A stretch of DNA of 64,000 nt. Origin: Leptolyngbya sp. Heron Island J (lineage in GTDB: Bacteria > Cyanobacteriota > Cyanobacteriia > Phormidesmidales > Phormidesmidaceae). The notes under the pieces were generated by a model. That model did no database searches, was not told where the DNA came from, and saw nothing but the letters and a program-made list of their open reading frames with translations. A program made the translations under genes and the position numbers. The stretch spans positions 124,001-188,000 of the forward strand of contig NZ_AWNH01000012.1 in NCBI RefSeq assembly GCF_000482245.1, read 5' to 3'. How positions within the stretch are numbered: the stretch's first letter is position 1; every line of letters begins with the position of its first letter. This document shows positions 1 through 8,988 of the stretch, piece by piece.

Positions 1-106
1 TTCGCGGGGTTTGGTTGATGAAAAAAGAAGAGGGAGAGTGGAGGATTGATCGTCAGATTTGGAATGCAAAACCCTAGGGGATTGTTGATGTAGGGTGAAA
101 AGGTTA

Positions 107-200
107 AGCTCCCGCGCTTAAATCATTCCCCGTTACCCCATCACTCATCCACCCATCCACAGCCTCAACCTGGGACTTTATTTGTGTGCAATCTCCTTAC
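107..200. repeat. Dispersed ~94-bp intergenic repeat, copy A
   Basis: This stretch matches 4542-4636 in the same orientation at roughly 85-90% identity by eye, with a shared core that includes CCCGCGCTTAAAT, CCCCATCACTCA and CAGCCTCAACCTGGG. It starts at the stop codon of the minus-strand ATP-grasp gene and runs downstream of it. Read on the minus strand, A/T-rich ends and C/G-rich flanks could pair imperfectly around a loop of about 40 bases. No coding signal is seen. The first 106 bases of the window hold nothing I recognise. Confidence 0.75.
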
Positions 201-1297
201 TCCAACCGGGCTTTTACCTTTTCTCTTAGTTCTAGTTGTTTTTCAGGAGAGCCTACTAGCAAAATTCCGAGTTTTCCGACTAAGACAATGCCCCAGTTGA
301 CTAAGATGATGCCTGTATGGCTGGCTTCGTCGTATTCTAAGCCGTTGAGGTCGATGTCACTGAGGGATCGATAGCGGCTGGTAAAGGTCTCATGGGTCCA
401 ATGTTTTAGGTTTAGTTTTAAGGCAATACCGGTGGGATAGGATGCACCGTTATAGCGGGGATTGCATTCGATCGCAAGATAGTTAGGTTTTGCATTAATC
501 TCTTCAACGGCTACGTCAAAAGCAAAGATCTCTTGCATGCCTCGGTCCACCATCCAAACAGCCATGGGTTCGACTAGATCCCAGGCATCGTAGACGGTTG
601 GATAACGATTACCTAAATGGTTGTAGCCATCTAAAATCTGTTCTGTAATGGCTAAGCGCTGGGGGCCATTCGGGGTGGAGCGATACTGGACATTGAGAAA
701 TGTTTTGGCATTTACTTCTTTCTGGAGCTGAATGGGGACGCCCTCAGCCACTGTCGCCAGAGCTTTTGTCAGGGTTTGTTGGTCACTGCAGCGGACGATC
801 CCCATGCCGTCAACGGAAACAGCTGGTTTGAGATAAAGCGGGTAATCAACGCCGGGATCATCTAGGTCGATGCTGCTGGGGCTGGTATATCGTACGGTTT
901 TGGGTACGGCTATGCCTAATTCATCGGCCAGGGTCATAAAGTTATTTTTGGAGTTGATCCACTGGACGGTGTCGTACCAGGGGGCATCTAATCCTTGAAA
1001 TAGGCCCAGGTAGGGGCTGTTGGCATGGACGGCATCTCCAAAGTAAAACACTGAGATTTCGTGCTCGGGATGGCCGGATAAGTGGTGAAATGAGATGTCC
1101 CAAATTACATTTTCGGTATGGCTGAGCCCGATGCGGGTGTAGTGCGCGGCGATCGCATCCCATTCTGGCTTGAGATCGGGATGTAGCTGAATCACATCGT
1201 CCGACTCTGTACTACCCAACACTCTCCCAGAAAAGTACTGATTGCCTACCACCTGATCGTGGGTGCAGATCATAATGTCGTGATTAAAAATTCTCAT
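197..1297 (-). CDS. ATP-grasp domain protein, substrate unknown
   Basis: This 366-residue protein has the C-terminal ATP-grasp signature. An ATP-binding strand with Lys157 lies in YLKPAVSVDGMG (155-166). Metal-binding residues Glu277, Asn279 and Arg281 lie in IECNPRYNGASY. Enzymes of this superfamily form amide or ester bonds using ATP and a carboxyl substrate through an acyl-phosphate; the substrate here cannot be read from sequence. The N-terminal ~120 residues form the pre-ATP-grasp part, and there is no signal peptide. The ATG is preceded by AGGA at 7-base spacing. It stands alone: the upstream gene is divergent, with no peptide, ligase or transporter partner beside it. An amino-acid ligase or a natural-product tailoring ligase are both possible. 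The fold call is secure; the specific function is not. Confidence 0.8.
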   Translation of the reverse strand: MRIFNHDIMICTHDQVVGNQYFSGRVLGSTESDDVIQLHPDLKPEWDAIAAHYTRIGLSHTENVIWDISFHHLSGHPEHEISVFYFGDAVHANSPYLGLFQGLDAPWYDTVQWINSKNNFMTLADELGIAVPKTVRYTSPSSIDLDDPGVDYPLYLKPAVSVDGMGIVRCSDQQTLTKALATVAEGVPIQLQKEVNAKTFLNVQYRSTPNGPQRLAITEQILDGYNHLGNRYPTVYDAWDLVEPMAVWMVDRGMQEIFAFDVAVEEINAKPNYLAIECNPRYNGASYPTGIALKLNLKHWTHETFTSRYRSLSDIDLNGLEYDEASHTGIILVNWGIVLVGKLGILLVGSPEKQLELREKVKARLE

Positions 1298-1789
1298 GGA
1301 TAATCCTGTTATCGTTTAATGCAGTGGTCTAGCTTAAGATCTCAAACAGTAGAGACATATCCCATCTCCACTTTCCGAGCACAGGTGCATGTGTGTTTCT
1401 AAATCCTTATAGTCCTGCAGAAACAATATACTGCAACCAAATTTGTTGCATATCGACAAACTTTTGATCTAAAGAAATGCTAAAAATTATCCTTCTGGGG
1501 ATACTTGAAAGCTGGCATTCAGCATTGGATAAATCCCTCTACCGGGTAAACTTGCGACGAATCATACCTTAAATTTCTTCAGGTTTTAGACAACTAAGAG
1601 ACCAGCCAACATGTTTAACACTTTTTTATATAACCTTTGAGCCTGGAGCATTAAACACACCAATGGCTCAATAGTTACTATCGAGTGTTTCAGATAGGCC
1701 CTGCGGAGCATATCTATCTTGCTGATTGCCTACAATAGGAATACTTCACAGCTGGTAACCCGAGCATACGCCCAGTCATCTTAGATCCT
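1298..1789. other. Intergenic region between divergent genes
   Basis: This A/T-rich spacer of about 490 bases separates the ATP-grasp gene from the first dynamin-like gene, so promoters for both must lie here. I found no coding frame with a ribosome binding site, no long inverted repeat and no convincing -35/-10 pair. Confidence 0.5.
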
Positions 1790-3775
1790 ATGTCTCTGTT
1801 GTCACACCTATCCCAAATTGCCTGTCTGCGTCAGAATATGGCTACCCAGCTAGATACGATTGCTGATACGCTGCGGTCCCTGCAAGTTAACTTTGATCTG
1901 ACTCAGCCTTTAGCGGATCTCTCTGCGGCTAGTCAAAGTCTGCGCCAGGGTGTTTTTCGTCTGATGGTGCTGGGGGATATGAAGCGGGGAAAGAGCACCT
2001 TTCTCAATGCGCTGCTAGGAGAGTCGCTGCTGCCGAGTGATGTTAATCCCTGTACTGCTTTACTGACGGTACTACGCTACGGAACGACTCCCCAGGTGAC
2101 GGTTTATTTCACGGATGAGCGACCGTCTGAGCAGTTGGATATGGATACCTTTACTCAGCGCTATACCATTGATCCGGGTGAGCTGCGGCAGGCTGAGAAT
2201 AAGGCCGCATTTGCCCATGTCAGCCATGCGGTCATCCACTACCCACTACCGCTGTTGCAAAATGGTGTGGAGATTGTTGATAGTCCTGGTCTCAATGATA
2301 CTGAGGCGCGTAATCAACTCTCTCTGGGCTATATTCAAAACTGTCATGCCATCTTGTTTATGTTGCGGGCGACTCAACCGTGTACTCTGGCTGAGCGTCG
2401 CTATCTAAATAATTATCTGCAAAATAAGGGACTATCGTTGTTTTTCTTGTTAAATGCCTGGGATCAGATTAAAGAGAGTTTATTAGATCCAGACGATCCA
2501 GATGAGTTGGCCCAGGCGGAAAAACGCCTACATACAGTGTTTTACAATTCTCTCAAAGATTATTGTGATCACTATGAGCAGCGAGTGTTTCCCATCTCTG
2601 CCCTAGACGTGTTGCGTCAGCGGCTTAAGTCACCGAATGTGCCTATTCAAGATCCGGGATTTGCTCGATTGTTGACAACTTTAGACCAGTTTTTAACTCA
2701 GGAACGGGCAAGGGCTGAGTTTCAACCAGTGGTGGCCCTGTCTCACCGAACGCTGAGGGATCTGACTGAGAAGGTACAGCTGCGTCAAACGCTGTGGCAG
2801 CAAAATGTGGCTGAACTTAAGCAAACTATTTTGCAATTGGCTCCGGTATTTGAACAGTTGGTGATGATCCGAGATGACTTTCAAACAGAGATTAGGCAAA
2901 GTTGCGATCGCAATGCTACTACCACTACTACGGCGTTCAAAGACTTTATCCTCAATCTAGAAACCACCTTTGAGCAAGACTTTGCCCCCTATCAGCCCGA
3001 TCTCTCACTGTTAGATCTGGTTAGCCCTGCCGGTCGCCAACAGTTTAATCAATCCTTAGAAACTGCATTCCAGCGTTATCTCAACGACCAGCTGCTGCGC
3101 TGGAGCCGGAGCCTGGAGCCAGTTCTGCGCAATGCCTTCCAAACGCTGTCTCAGCGGGCCGCCCACTATGGCACGTCCTACAACCAGATTACCCAGAAAA
3201 TTCTCACCACCCTTAGCGGTCAGTCAGTAGAGCTACCCCTCGACAATGCTCAGCCCAGCTGGGCAGCATGGGCCATCAATGCCCTGAAGCAGCCAGCAGA
3301 GACTCCTGAGGTGCAGACAGTGCTGGCCAGCCTCAATCTCCAGAGCATTTTGATCAATGTAGTAGCTGCCATCGGCGCTAGTTTGCTGGCCTCTAGCCTA
3401 ATTAGCACCATGGCCGGTCCGATCACCCTGGGGATTGCCAGCCTGGGGATAGGTGCTTTACAAATGGACCAGATCCGCCGGGCACTGGTGCAGGCTGCCC
3501 GTCAGGAACTCAGTGCCCACCTGCCTCGTATTGCTGCCGAACAGCAGCAACCAATTTACACTGCCATGGTGCAGTATTTTCGTGACTATGAGCAGGCCGT
3601 GATCAGTCGCTTAGATGCGGATATCACAGCTCGCAAAGCTGATTTAGAAACTCTATTGGCCCAAAAACAAGAGCAAGAACATCAAGGCCAATGTGAATTG
3701 GAGCAGTTGCAGATAGGCTTAACTCAGCTGCAGCAGGCAGATCAGGCAATTCAACAGCTTTATAGCCAAGTGTAA
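1790..3775 (+). CDS. Dynamin-like GTPase (bacterial DLP), stand-alone copy
   Basis: This 661-residue large GTPase has a complete set of motifs: G1 GDMKRGKS (62-69), switch region PCTALLT near 87-93, G3 DSPG (164-167) and G4 NAWD (222-225). The second half is long and helical. It carries a hydrophobic stretch at about 525-570 that would serve as a membrane-insertion paddle, then a terminal coiled coil. Bacterial dynamins bind and remodel membranes using GTP. It is closely similar to the protein encoded at 15677-17749, with near-identical G motifs and the same order of parts, so the two are paralogues. Unlike that copy it has no second GTPase partner beside it. The ATG at 1790 fits the conserved N-terminus, though no clear ribosome binding site precedes it. 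Confidence 0.88.
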   Translation: MSLLSHLSQIACLRQNMATQLDTIADTLRSLQVNFDLTQPLADLSAASQSLRQGVFRLMVLGDMKRGKSTFLNALLGESLLPSDVNPCTALLTVLRYGTTPQVTVYFTDERPSEQLDMDTFTQRYTIDPGELRQAENKAAFAHVSHAVIHYPLPLLQNGVEIVDSPGLNDTEARNQLSLGYIQNCHAILFMLRATQPCTLAERRYLNNYLQNKGLSLFFLLNAWDQIKESLLDPDDPDELAQAEKRLHTVFYNSLKDYCDHYEQRVFPISALDVLRQRLKSPNVPIQDPGFARLLTTLDQFLTQERARAEFQPVVALSHRTLRDLTEKVQLRQTLWQQNVAELKQTILQLAPVFEQLVMIRDDFQTEIRQSCDRNATTTTTAFKDFILNLETTFEQDFAPYQPDLSLLDLVSPAGRQQFNQSLETAFQRYLNDQLLRWSRSLEPVLRNAFQTLSQRAAHYGTSYNQITQKILTTLSGQSVELPLDNAQPSWAAWAINALKQPAETPEVQTVLASLNLQSILINVVAAIGASLLASSLISTMAGPITLGIASLGIGALQMDQIRRALVQAARQELSAHLPRIAAEQQQPIYTAMVQYFRDYEQAVISRLDADITARKADLETLLAQKQEQEHQGQCELEQLQIGLTQLQQADQAIQQLYSQV

Positions 3776-3905
3776 ATAAGTTTGGCCCAGTTGGCATCAG
3801 AGAATGCGAGTCAACGCCCGTACGGTGGCTGGTACCACGGTAATATAGGTTGGCTATAACCCGTAAATGACAAGACCTTGCCTATCTTTCCCTGATTCAA
3901 AATTC

Positions 3906-4541
3906 ATGCCTGACTTTAAACCCAACGACGGTCGTCTTTATGCCCCCGCTACCGAGCGCAACCGTGAACCGATTCTGGAAATACTGGAGCGGGTGCTGCC
4001 CAATCCCGGCACAATTTTAGAAATTGCCAGCGGCACAGGCGAACATGCCAGCTTTTTTGCTCCCAAGCTCGCTCCCCGTCGTTGGTGGCCCAGCGATATC
4101 AGCACGCCCATGCTGAAAAGTATTGCTGCCTGGCAAAAAGCGACCAATGCTCGTTATTTACTGCCGCCGATCCAACTGGATGTACGCGAGCAGTCCTGGT
4201 CGGTGGAAACTGATCAAAAGCGTCCCATTGATGCGATCGTCAATATCAACATGATCCATATTTCACCCTGGAAGGCGTGTGAATCACTGATCGCTGGAGC
4301 TGAGCGGGTATTGCCCGATCAGGGTGTCCTTTTTTTGTATGGTCCTTTTAAGCGCAATGGTGAACACACAGCTCCTAGCAATGTGACCTTTGACACCTGG
4401 CTAAAAGAACAAACGCCTGACTGGGGCGTGCGTGATTTAGAAGCAGTTGAAGGTGTAGCCAAGGTTCATCACCTGATATTGCAGGAGGTCATTGAAATGC
4501 CTGCGAATAATCTTTCCCTGGTATTTCATAAACAGCCATAA
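3906..4541 (+). CDS. DUF938 family, SAM-dependent methyltransferase-like
   Basis: This 211-residue protein has the DUF938 hallmark N-terminus (DGRLYAPATERNREPI), followed by a class I methyltransferase glycine motif EIASGTGEHASFF and an acidic strand. The family is predicted to bind S-adenosylmethionine, but its substrate is not established. An ATG 39 bases upstream (3867) would add 13 residues unlike the family, so I prefer 3906, where the protein begins MPDFKPNDGR. It lies about 130 bases after the dynamin-like gene on the same strand; co-transcription is possible but not shown. The repeat copy B starts directly after its stop codon. Confidence 0.82.
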   Translation: MPDFKPNDGRLYAPATERNREPILEILERVLPNPGTILEIASGTGEHASFFAPKLAPRRWWPSDISTPMLKSIAAWQKATNARYLLPPIQLDVREQSWSVETDQKRPIDAIVNINMIHISPWKACESLIAGAERVLPDQGVLFLYGPFKRNGEHTAPSNVTFDTWLKEQTPDWGVRDLEAVEGVAKVHHLILQEVIEMPANNLSLVFHKQP

Positions 4542-4636
4542 GGCTCCCGCGCTTAAATAGTCCCCCCGTTGCCCCATCACTCAGCCACCCATCGACAGCC
4601 TCAACCTGGGGCTTTATTTGTGGGCAATCCCCTAAC
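4542..4636. repeat. Dispersed ~95-bp intergenic repeat, copy B
   Basis: This is the second copy of the element at 107-200, in the same orientation, differing by about eleven substitutions and a one-base gap. It fills most of the space between two convergent genes. Its ends AAATAGTCCCCC and GGGGCTTTATT are partly complementary, so a long imperfect hairpin could form around a 40-base loop. Confidence 0.75.
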
Positions 4637-4697
4637 TTGACGCCTAAACCATCGGGAAATACCCATCGGGTTAGGCATGGGGATTGGTCATCTGCCA

Positions 4698-6023
4698 TCA
4701 GATATTGAGGGGGATTTTCAGGGTAAAGCAGGTGCCTTTGCCAGGGTGATGGGTGGCTGCGAGGGTGCCTTTAAGCGGGTGTTCTATGTGAGGCTGGACT
4801 TGTTGATAAATTGCGGCTGGATTGGGTCCACAGCCATCGTCCCAAACGCATATGATTAAATGTTGTTCTGTGTGTTTTGCAGCTAGTTGGATTCTGCCTA
4901 ATGCTGATTTACCCTGCTGTTGTCGGATATCGGGCATTTCGATGTCATGGGTAAAGGCGTTATGGACTAGCTGTTGCAGCGGTATGTATAGCTGCTGGGC
5001 TAATGTCTGAGAAATTATAATGTTGTTGGTTTTTAGCTGGACCAGAACAGGTTTACCGTGTTGCTGGGTGAGCTGCTCTAATTCTGTTTGACAGCGTTGA
5101 AATAGCTGCTGGATGGACTGCTTTTTGTGACTGGCAATAACTGTGGATGCTGGTTTTTGGGGGGGATACTGTCGGTGAGTCAATGAAATCGGCTGTTTTA
5201 ACCATTGCCAGAGGTTGTTCAGCCAGTGACGACGCTGGGGATGACCTTGCTTGCTTAGCTGCGTCAGGGCTGGGCTGGGTTCACCTCCCTGGTTGCGATC
5301 GCCTTTCAGCACCCTTGTCTGCCCTGCCCGGTAATCCTCTAACGCCAGGTGAGCGATCTGAATCACCTGGTCCGGGTGTTGTTGCAAGGCTGCCAGGGTT
5401 GTCTGGGCAATGTTGCCAAAACCTGGCAGATTCAAGGATTCTGCTAAACCGAGAAAGACATCTGCTTGAACTTGCAACAGGTCTGTGAGAGTATCAGGCT
5501 CAGCTACTGTCAGAGCCTGACTTAATTCATCCAGATACTCGCTGACCCCGCTTGCAAAAATCGATTGGGTCACATCTACCCCAAGCTGAGCAGCGGTGGG
5601 GAGCTGACTCTCTTGGGCATACCGGGCACCCAGATTGTGTTGCAGCTTAGCACCAATAACAGCTATGCGATCTAACGTACTAAATTCATCAACGGTTGTA
5701 TTGTCGAGCTGAGCTGACAGTAATAGTTTCAAACAGTCATAGGCTTCAAAAATTAAACCTTCTACAGTGGCCGTTAAACGAGCTTCTGGGGTGCATAATG
5801 CTCTAAAGGCGTATTCCAACGTTTGGGTTGTAATTTTGACGGCATCTAACCCGACTGTAGCGGCGGCTCCCTTCAGAGTATGGGCTAACCGCATCAGGGT
5901 ATGAACTTTCTGAACAGTAAAGCTCTGATGCAGGGTAGTAATCTCCTCCTCTATCTGCTGCAACAGGGTGGCGGCTTCTTGCAAGTAGACTGAGCCTTGC
6001 GTTTGAGTTACTGGATTAGCCAT
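4698..6023 (-). CDS. HPt/CheA-like histidine kinase fragment protein
   Basis: This 441-residue protein begins with a histidine phosphotransfer domain (phospho-acceptor His48 in RLAHTLKGAAATVGL, the CheA P1 pattern). It ends with a GHKL ATPase domain: N box LVHNAFTH with Asn355, G1 box DDGCG at 395-399, G2 box PGKGTCF near 427-433. The CheA-type N box wording supports kinship with chemotaxis or PixL-type kinases. The CheA CheW-like domain, the receiver and a recognisable dimerisation helix are missing; the middle ~200 residues are helical and of unknown type. It lies just downstream of a PatA-type response regulator on the same strand, 72 bases apart, matching the pixG/pixL-like arrangement of cyanobacterial tactic systems in reduced form. 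No Shine-Dalgarno is evident before the ATG. Confidence 0.78.
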   Translation of the reverse strand: MANPVTQTQGSVYLQEAATLLQQIEEEITTLHQSFTVQKVHTLMRLAHTLKGAAATVGLDAVKITTQTLEYAFRALCTPEARLTATVEGLIFEAYDCLKLLLSAQLDNTTVDEFSTLDRIAVIGAKLQHNLGARYAQESQLPTAAQLGVDVTQSIFASGVSEYLDELSQALTVAEPDTLTDLLQVQADVFLGLAESLNLPGFGNIAQTTLAALQQHPDQVIQIAHLALEDYRAGQTRVLKGDRNQGGEPSPALTQLSKQGHPQRRHWLNNLWQWLKQPISLTHRQYPPQKPASTVIASHKKQSIQQLFQRCQTELEQLTQQHGKPVLVQLKTNNIIISQTLAQQLYIPLQQLVHNAFTHDIEMPDIRQQQGKSALGRIQLAAKHTEQHLIICVWDDGCGPNPAAIYQQVQPHIEHPLKGTLAATHHPGKGTCFTLKIPLNI

Positions 6024-6095
6024 TGTCAGAGGAGGAGATTGTTGTTAATCAATGTTGGTGACTCGATGGGGTCACCAACAAATAGCCCATGGATA

Positions 6096-7376
6096 CTACA
6101 CAGACGGTGATAGCTGGCGGAAACGGGTGGTTGGTTTGGGGGAAGCCACAGGGGTTGGCTGTAAATGTTTAATGGCTACTTTCAAAACCCGTTTGGCTTT
6201 GATGGGTTTGCTTAGAAAACCTGTTGCTCCCACAACTTTGGCCCGTACTCGATCAGGAATGCCATTGTTGTTGGTCAGGATGATAATGGGAATGTGCCGC
6301 AGGGCTGAGACGCGTCTGAGCTGGGCGCACAGTTCGTAACCATTGATCACTGGCATTACTAAATCGAGAAAGATTAACTGAGGCTTGAGTTCGATTAGTT
6401 TTGTCAGGGCCTGGATTGGGTCGGCAATATTGACATAGCGATAGCCTGAATCTTGAAAGATCTTGGCCATGGTTTGACTGTCGGCTGGACTGTCGTCGAC
6501 GTAGACCACCACTGGGGAATTTTTGGTAACTCTGGTGGTGGGCACCAGCCCTGGCGATTGGGTAGGCGGCAGTGGAGCCGCCGCCGGTGGGAGTGGTTTA
6601 GCGGCTGGGGCTGTCTGCGATCGCGACTGGGGTTTGGACTTTAATTCCAGGTCTTTTACAGACGCTAATTTGATCAAGTCTCGTCGGATATGGGGTACCA
6701 GTGCCTTGGTTAACGAGATTAAGGGTTGCTGCGTTCTAATCGCCAGGTCTCGTAGGGTATGCTGACCGTTGGCCCACCTTTTTAAGTCTTGGAATGCATC
6801 TAAAGAGATGCGTTCTTGCAAAATTCCAGACTGCATAATCACCGGGGCCAGGTTGGGACAATACTCGGTCAGGTGAGCCTGCTGCCAGTGTTGCCAATCC
6901 TGTTGCACCTGTTCCCAAATCGGTTCTCGACGGAGGCCAATACAAGGAAAATTAGCACCATTGCGAGGGCTGACTTTGTAGATTAAAGGAGAGTTAGCGG
7001 TTTGCTTGCTCAGGGTGGCGCTATGGACAATGTCAAACAGAATCTCAGAGATACAGCCCCTAACAATTTTAGAAAAATGTTCTCTGCTAAATTTCTGATT
7101 CATCACAAGCTGCGCTACAGACTTGTAATTCTGAGCTTGATAGGAAATCTCTTTCAGATTTTTCTGGCTCAGGTCTGAGGAATTTTTGAGAAACTGTCGA
7201 TGCCAACGACGTTTGGAATGGCTCCGATCATTGGCCCAAACTATTTGACCCACGAGAAAGTATAAAAACCACTCTACATCTGTATCTGTTCCAATGGCGA
7301 GAATTCCAGTAAACAGGCTCTCCCTAGCGCGTTGAATTTTGTGAGTTAACTCGTCAATAACCGATATTTTTGACAT
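6096..7376 (-). CDS. PatA/PixG-type response regulator
   Basis: This 426-residue regulator has the cyanobacterial PATAN (DUF4388-like) N-terminal module at roughly 1-240. A proline/alanine-rich linker (255-285) joins it to a C-terminal receiver. The receiver keeps the acidic pair Asp294/Asp295, phospho-acceptor Asp338 (FLDLVMP), Thr368 and Lys390. Having the receiver at the C-terminus is typical of PatA, PixG and TaxP1-like proteins, which act in heterocyst patterning or type IV pilus motility. There is no DNA-binding domain, so output is presumably by protein contact. It is the first gene of a two-gene minus-strand unit with the HPt/ATPase protein, its likely phosphodonor. Which process it serves cannot be read from this locus, since no pil, che or pix genes adjoin it. 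Confidence 0.85.
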   Translation of the reverse strand: MSKISVIDELTHKIQRARESLFTGILAIGTDTDVEWFLYFLVGQIVWANDRSHSKRRWHRQFLKNSSDLSQKNLKEISYQAQNYKSVAQLVMNQKFSREHFSKIVRGCISEILFDIVHSATLSKQTANSPLIYKVSPRNGANFPCIGLRREPIWEQVQQDWQHWQQAHLTEYCPNLAPVIMQSGILQERISLDAFQDLKRWANGQHTLRDLAIRTQQPLISLTKALVPHIRRDLIKLASVKDLELKSKPQSRSQTAPAAKPLPPAAAPLPPTQSPGLVPTTRVTKNSPVVVYVDDSPADSQTMAKIFQDSGYRYVNIADPIQALTKLIELKPQLIFLDLVMPVINGYELCAQLRRVSALRHIPIIILTNNNGIPDRVRAKVVGATGFLSKPIKAKRVLKVAIKHLQPTPVASPKPTTRFRQLSPSV

Positions 7377-7584
7377 ACTCGTGGAAACCCTACACGGAGA
7401 GGGCTGGTATAGACCGTCTGAAATTGGCTAACTGGATTAAACAGCCCCAGCACCCATAAGCCTGAGCCCATGAAAGCTGGAAGATATATGCGTTACACCC
7501 GTGTCTTCTCGTACGAGCATAACGTGCAAGTTACATCAGTTCAAGTTGATTTATGACGGGTTATGTAAAATCAGCAATTGAGAC

Positions 7585-8925
7585 TTACTGAGTTTGAATG
7601 GTGATCACCTGGGGCGGGGTGGCATCGGGTGGATAGCGTAGAATGACGTCCACCTGGCGTTTTTCATTGGGGGCTAGGGTGACTGTTGCCAGGGGTGCCC
7701 CCTGCTGTCCGCGCAGCTGCACCAGATGAAAATTGTGAATTTGGGGTAGACCGCGATCGCTGCGATATCTAATTTGAATCGGACCCCGGAAAAATGTTCG
7801 ATTGGGCGGTTCTTCAAAAAACTGCAGCCCCTCTGTTGAGAGTTGGTCTTCTTTGATCGGGGTTTCGAGGGAAACTGTGACAGTTTTAGGAGTGTCACTG
7901 GGATTGTAGAGGGGGAAGGAGAGGTTGTAGGCGATGCCGTAGTTGCCGTGGGCCTGGTAGGCAGTGTCGTCATAGCGCACGAGCATAGGGGCGCTCTGGT
8001 TTTGACCGGTGCCTAGCTGTCCGGCATAGAGGGTGCTAATGCCATAGGAAAAGGCAGCTCCGACGGCGGGGATGGTGAGTACCGGATTGTTTTTGTCGGG
8101 GCTGTCGTCGACTACGGTGGCAGTCCAGCTGGCTCCCTGGGCGACACCTGCCACCCGCCCATAGATTACCTGACCGGGATTGTCGGTAATGGGGGTGGGA
8201 GTGCGATCGCGAGGTCCGGCTAAGCCGGACTCTCTCAAAACTGTTTCCCACTGCGCCAGGGAAGGAGCTAGCTCAGTTTCGTTGCCATCTAAGTTGGCCG
8301 CTTTGGCTAAACTCGCTAAATAGACAGGGCCGTCACTTTCTAATTCCACCAGGGTAGAACGACCATTCAGGGGGGGCTCTAATTCAGCTACGGAGATGGG
8401 GGCATTCATTAATAACGCGCTGGCCCCAGGGGGTACCACCAGCTGAGAGGGAAACATCTCCTGGCGACGCCCCTGGATCAGGTCTCCCATCACCCGGCTC
8501 CCTGGCCCAGCAAACATGGGCTCGCGGGGTGAAAAGGGCACCACACTCGGCAGGGGAATAAACGGTGCATCTGGCTGGCTCAGATAGCTGGCCCCAGCTA
8601 ACACGTTGACGGTAACTGTTTCTACCCCAGGGTTATGGACCAAAATCGCCACATACATCGATCTGAGGTCTTCCGGATCGTCAGCTCGGTAAACATGGTG
8701 GGCAAAGACATCAAACCGACCGTCAAAGGCAAACTCTAGATGGGCCTCTGGCTGGGCCATGTCGTCGGGGGGAAAAGTTGAGAGTAAAATTCCCGGCTCG
8801 CCAATGAGCTCAGGGCTGTTGCTGTTAAAAACCGGTACGGTGTCGAGCTGAGCGGGTAGCGGTCGGACTTCCTGGGGACGAACGATTGGCGGCGGTGGGG
8901 TCTGGGCGAGAAAGAGGGGGAACAT
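7585..8925 (-). CDS. DUF3370 family protein, probably secreted
   Basis: This 446-residue protein matches the cyanobacterial DUF3370 family: N-terminal PQEVRPLPAQLDTVPVFNSN, then AILVHNPGVETVTV, and a beta-rich C-terminal half with paired NPSDTPKTVTVSLETP-type strands. Its function is unknown. The N-terminus is only a short hydrophobic run before a proline stretch (LAQTPPPP), so an export signal is weak as it stands. An in-frame stop lies six codons upstream of the ATG, so the frame cannot be longer without a sequencing or frameshift error. It is flanked by unrelated genes on the same strand with sizeable gaps and is probably transcribed alone. Confidence 0.8.
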   Translation of the reverse strand: MFPLFLAQTPPPPIVRPQEVRPLPAQLDTVPVFNSNSPELIGEPGILLSTFPPDDMAQPEAHLEFAFDGRFDVFAHHVYRADDPEDLRSMYVAILVHNPGVETVTVNVLAGASYLSQPDAPFIPLPSVVPFSPREPMFAGPGSRVMGDLIQGRRQEMFPSQLVVPPGASALLMNAPISVAELEPPLNGRSTLVELESDGPVYLASLAKAANLDGNETELAPSLAQWETVLRESGLAGPRDRTPTPITDNPGQVIYGRVAGVAQGASWTATVVDDSPDKNNPVLTIPAVGAAFSYGISTLYAGQLGTGQNQSAPMLVRYDDTAYQAHGNYGIAYNLSFPLYNPSDTPKTVTVSLETPIKEDQLSTEGLQFFEEPPNRTFFRGPIQIRYRSDRGLPQIHNFHLVQLRGQQGAPLATVTLAPNEKRQVDVILRYPPDATPPQVITIQTQ

Positions 8926-8988
8926 GGGGGCAAGGCAAGCGGGCTAAGGTTGCTGGGATCTAATAGTCATGGGGATCATACAAAACAA

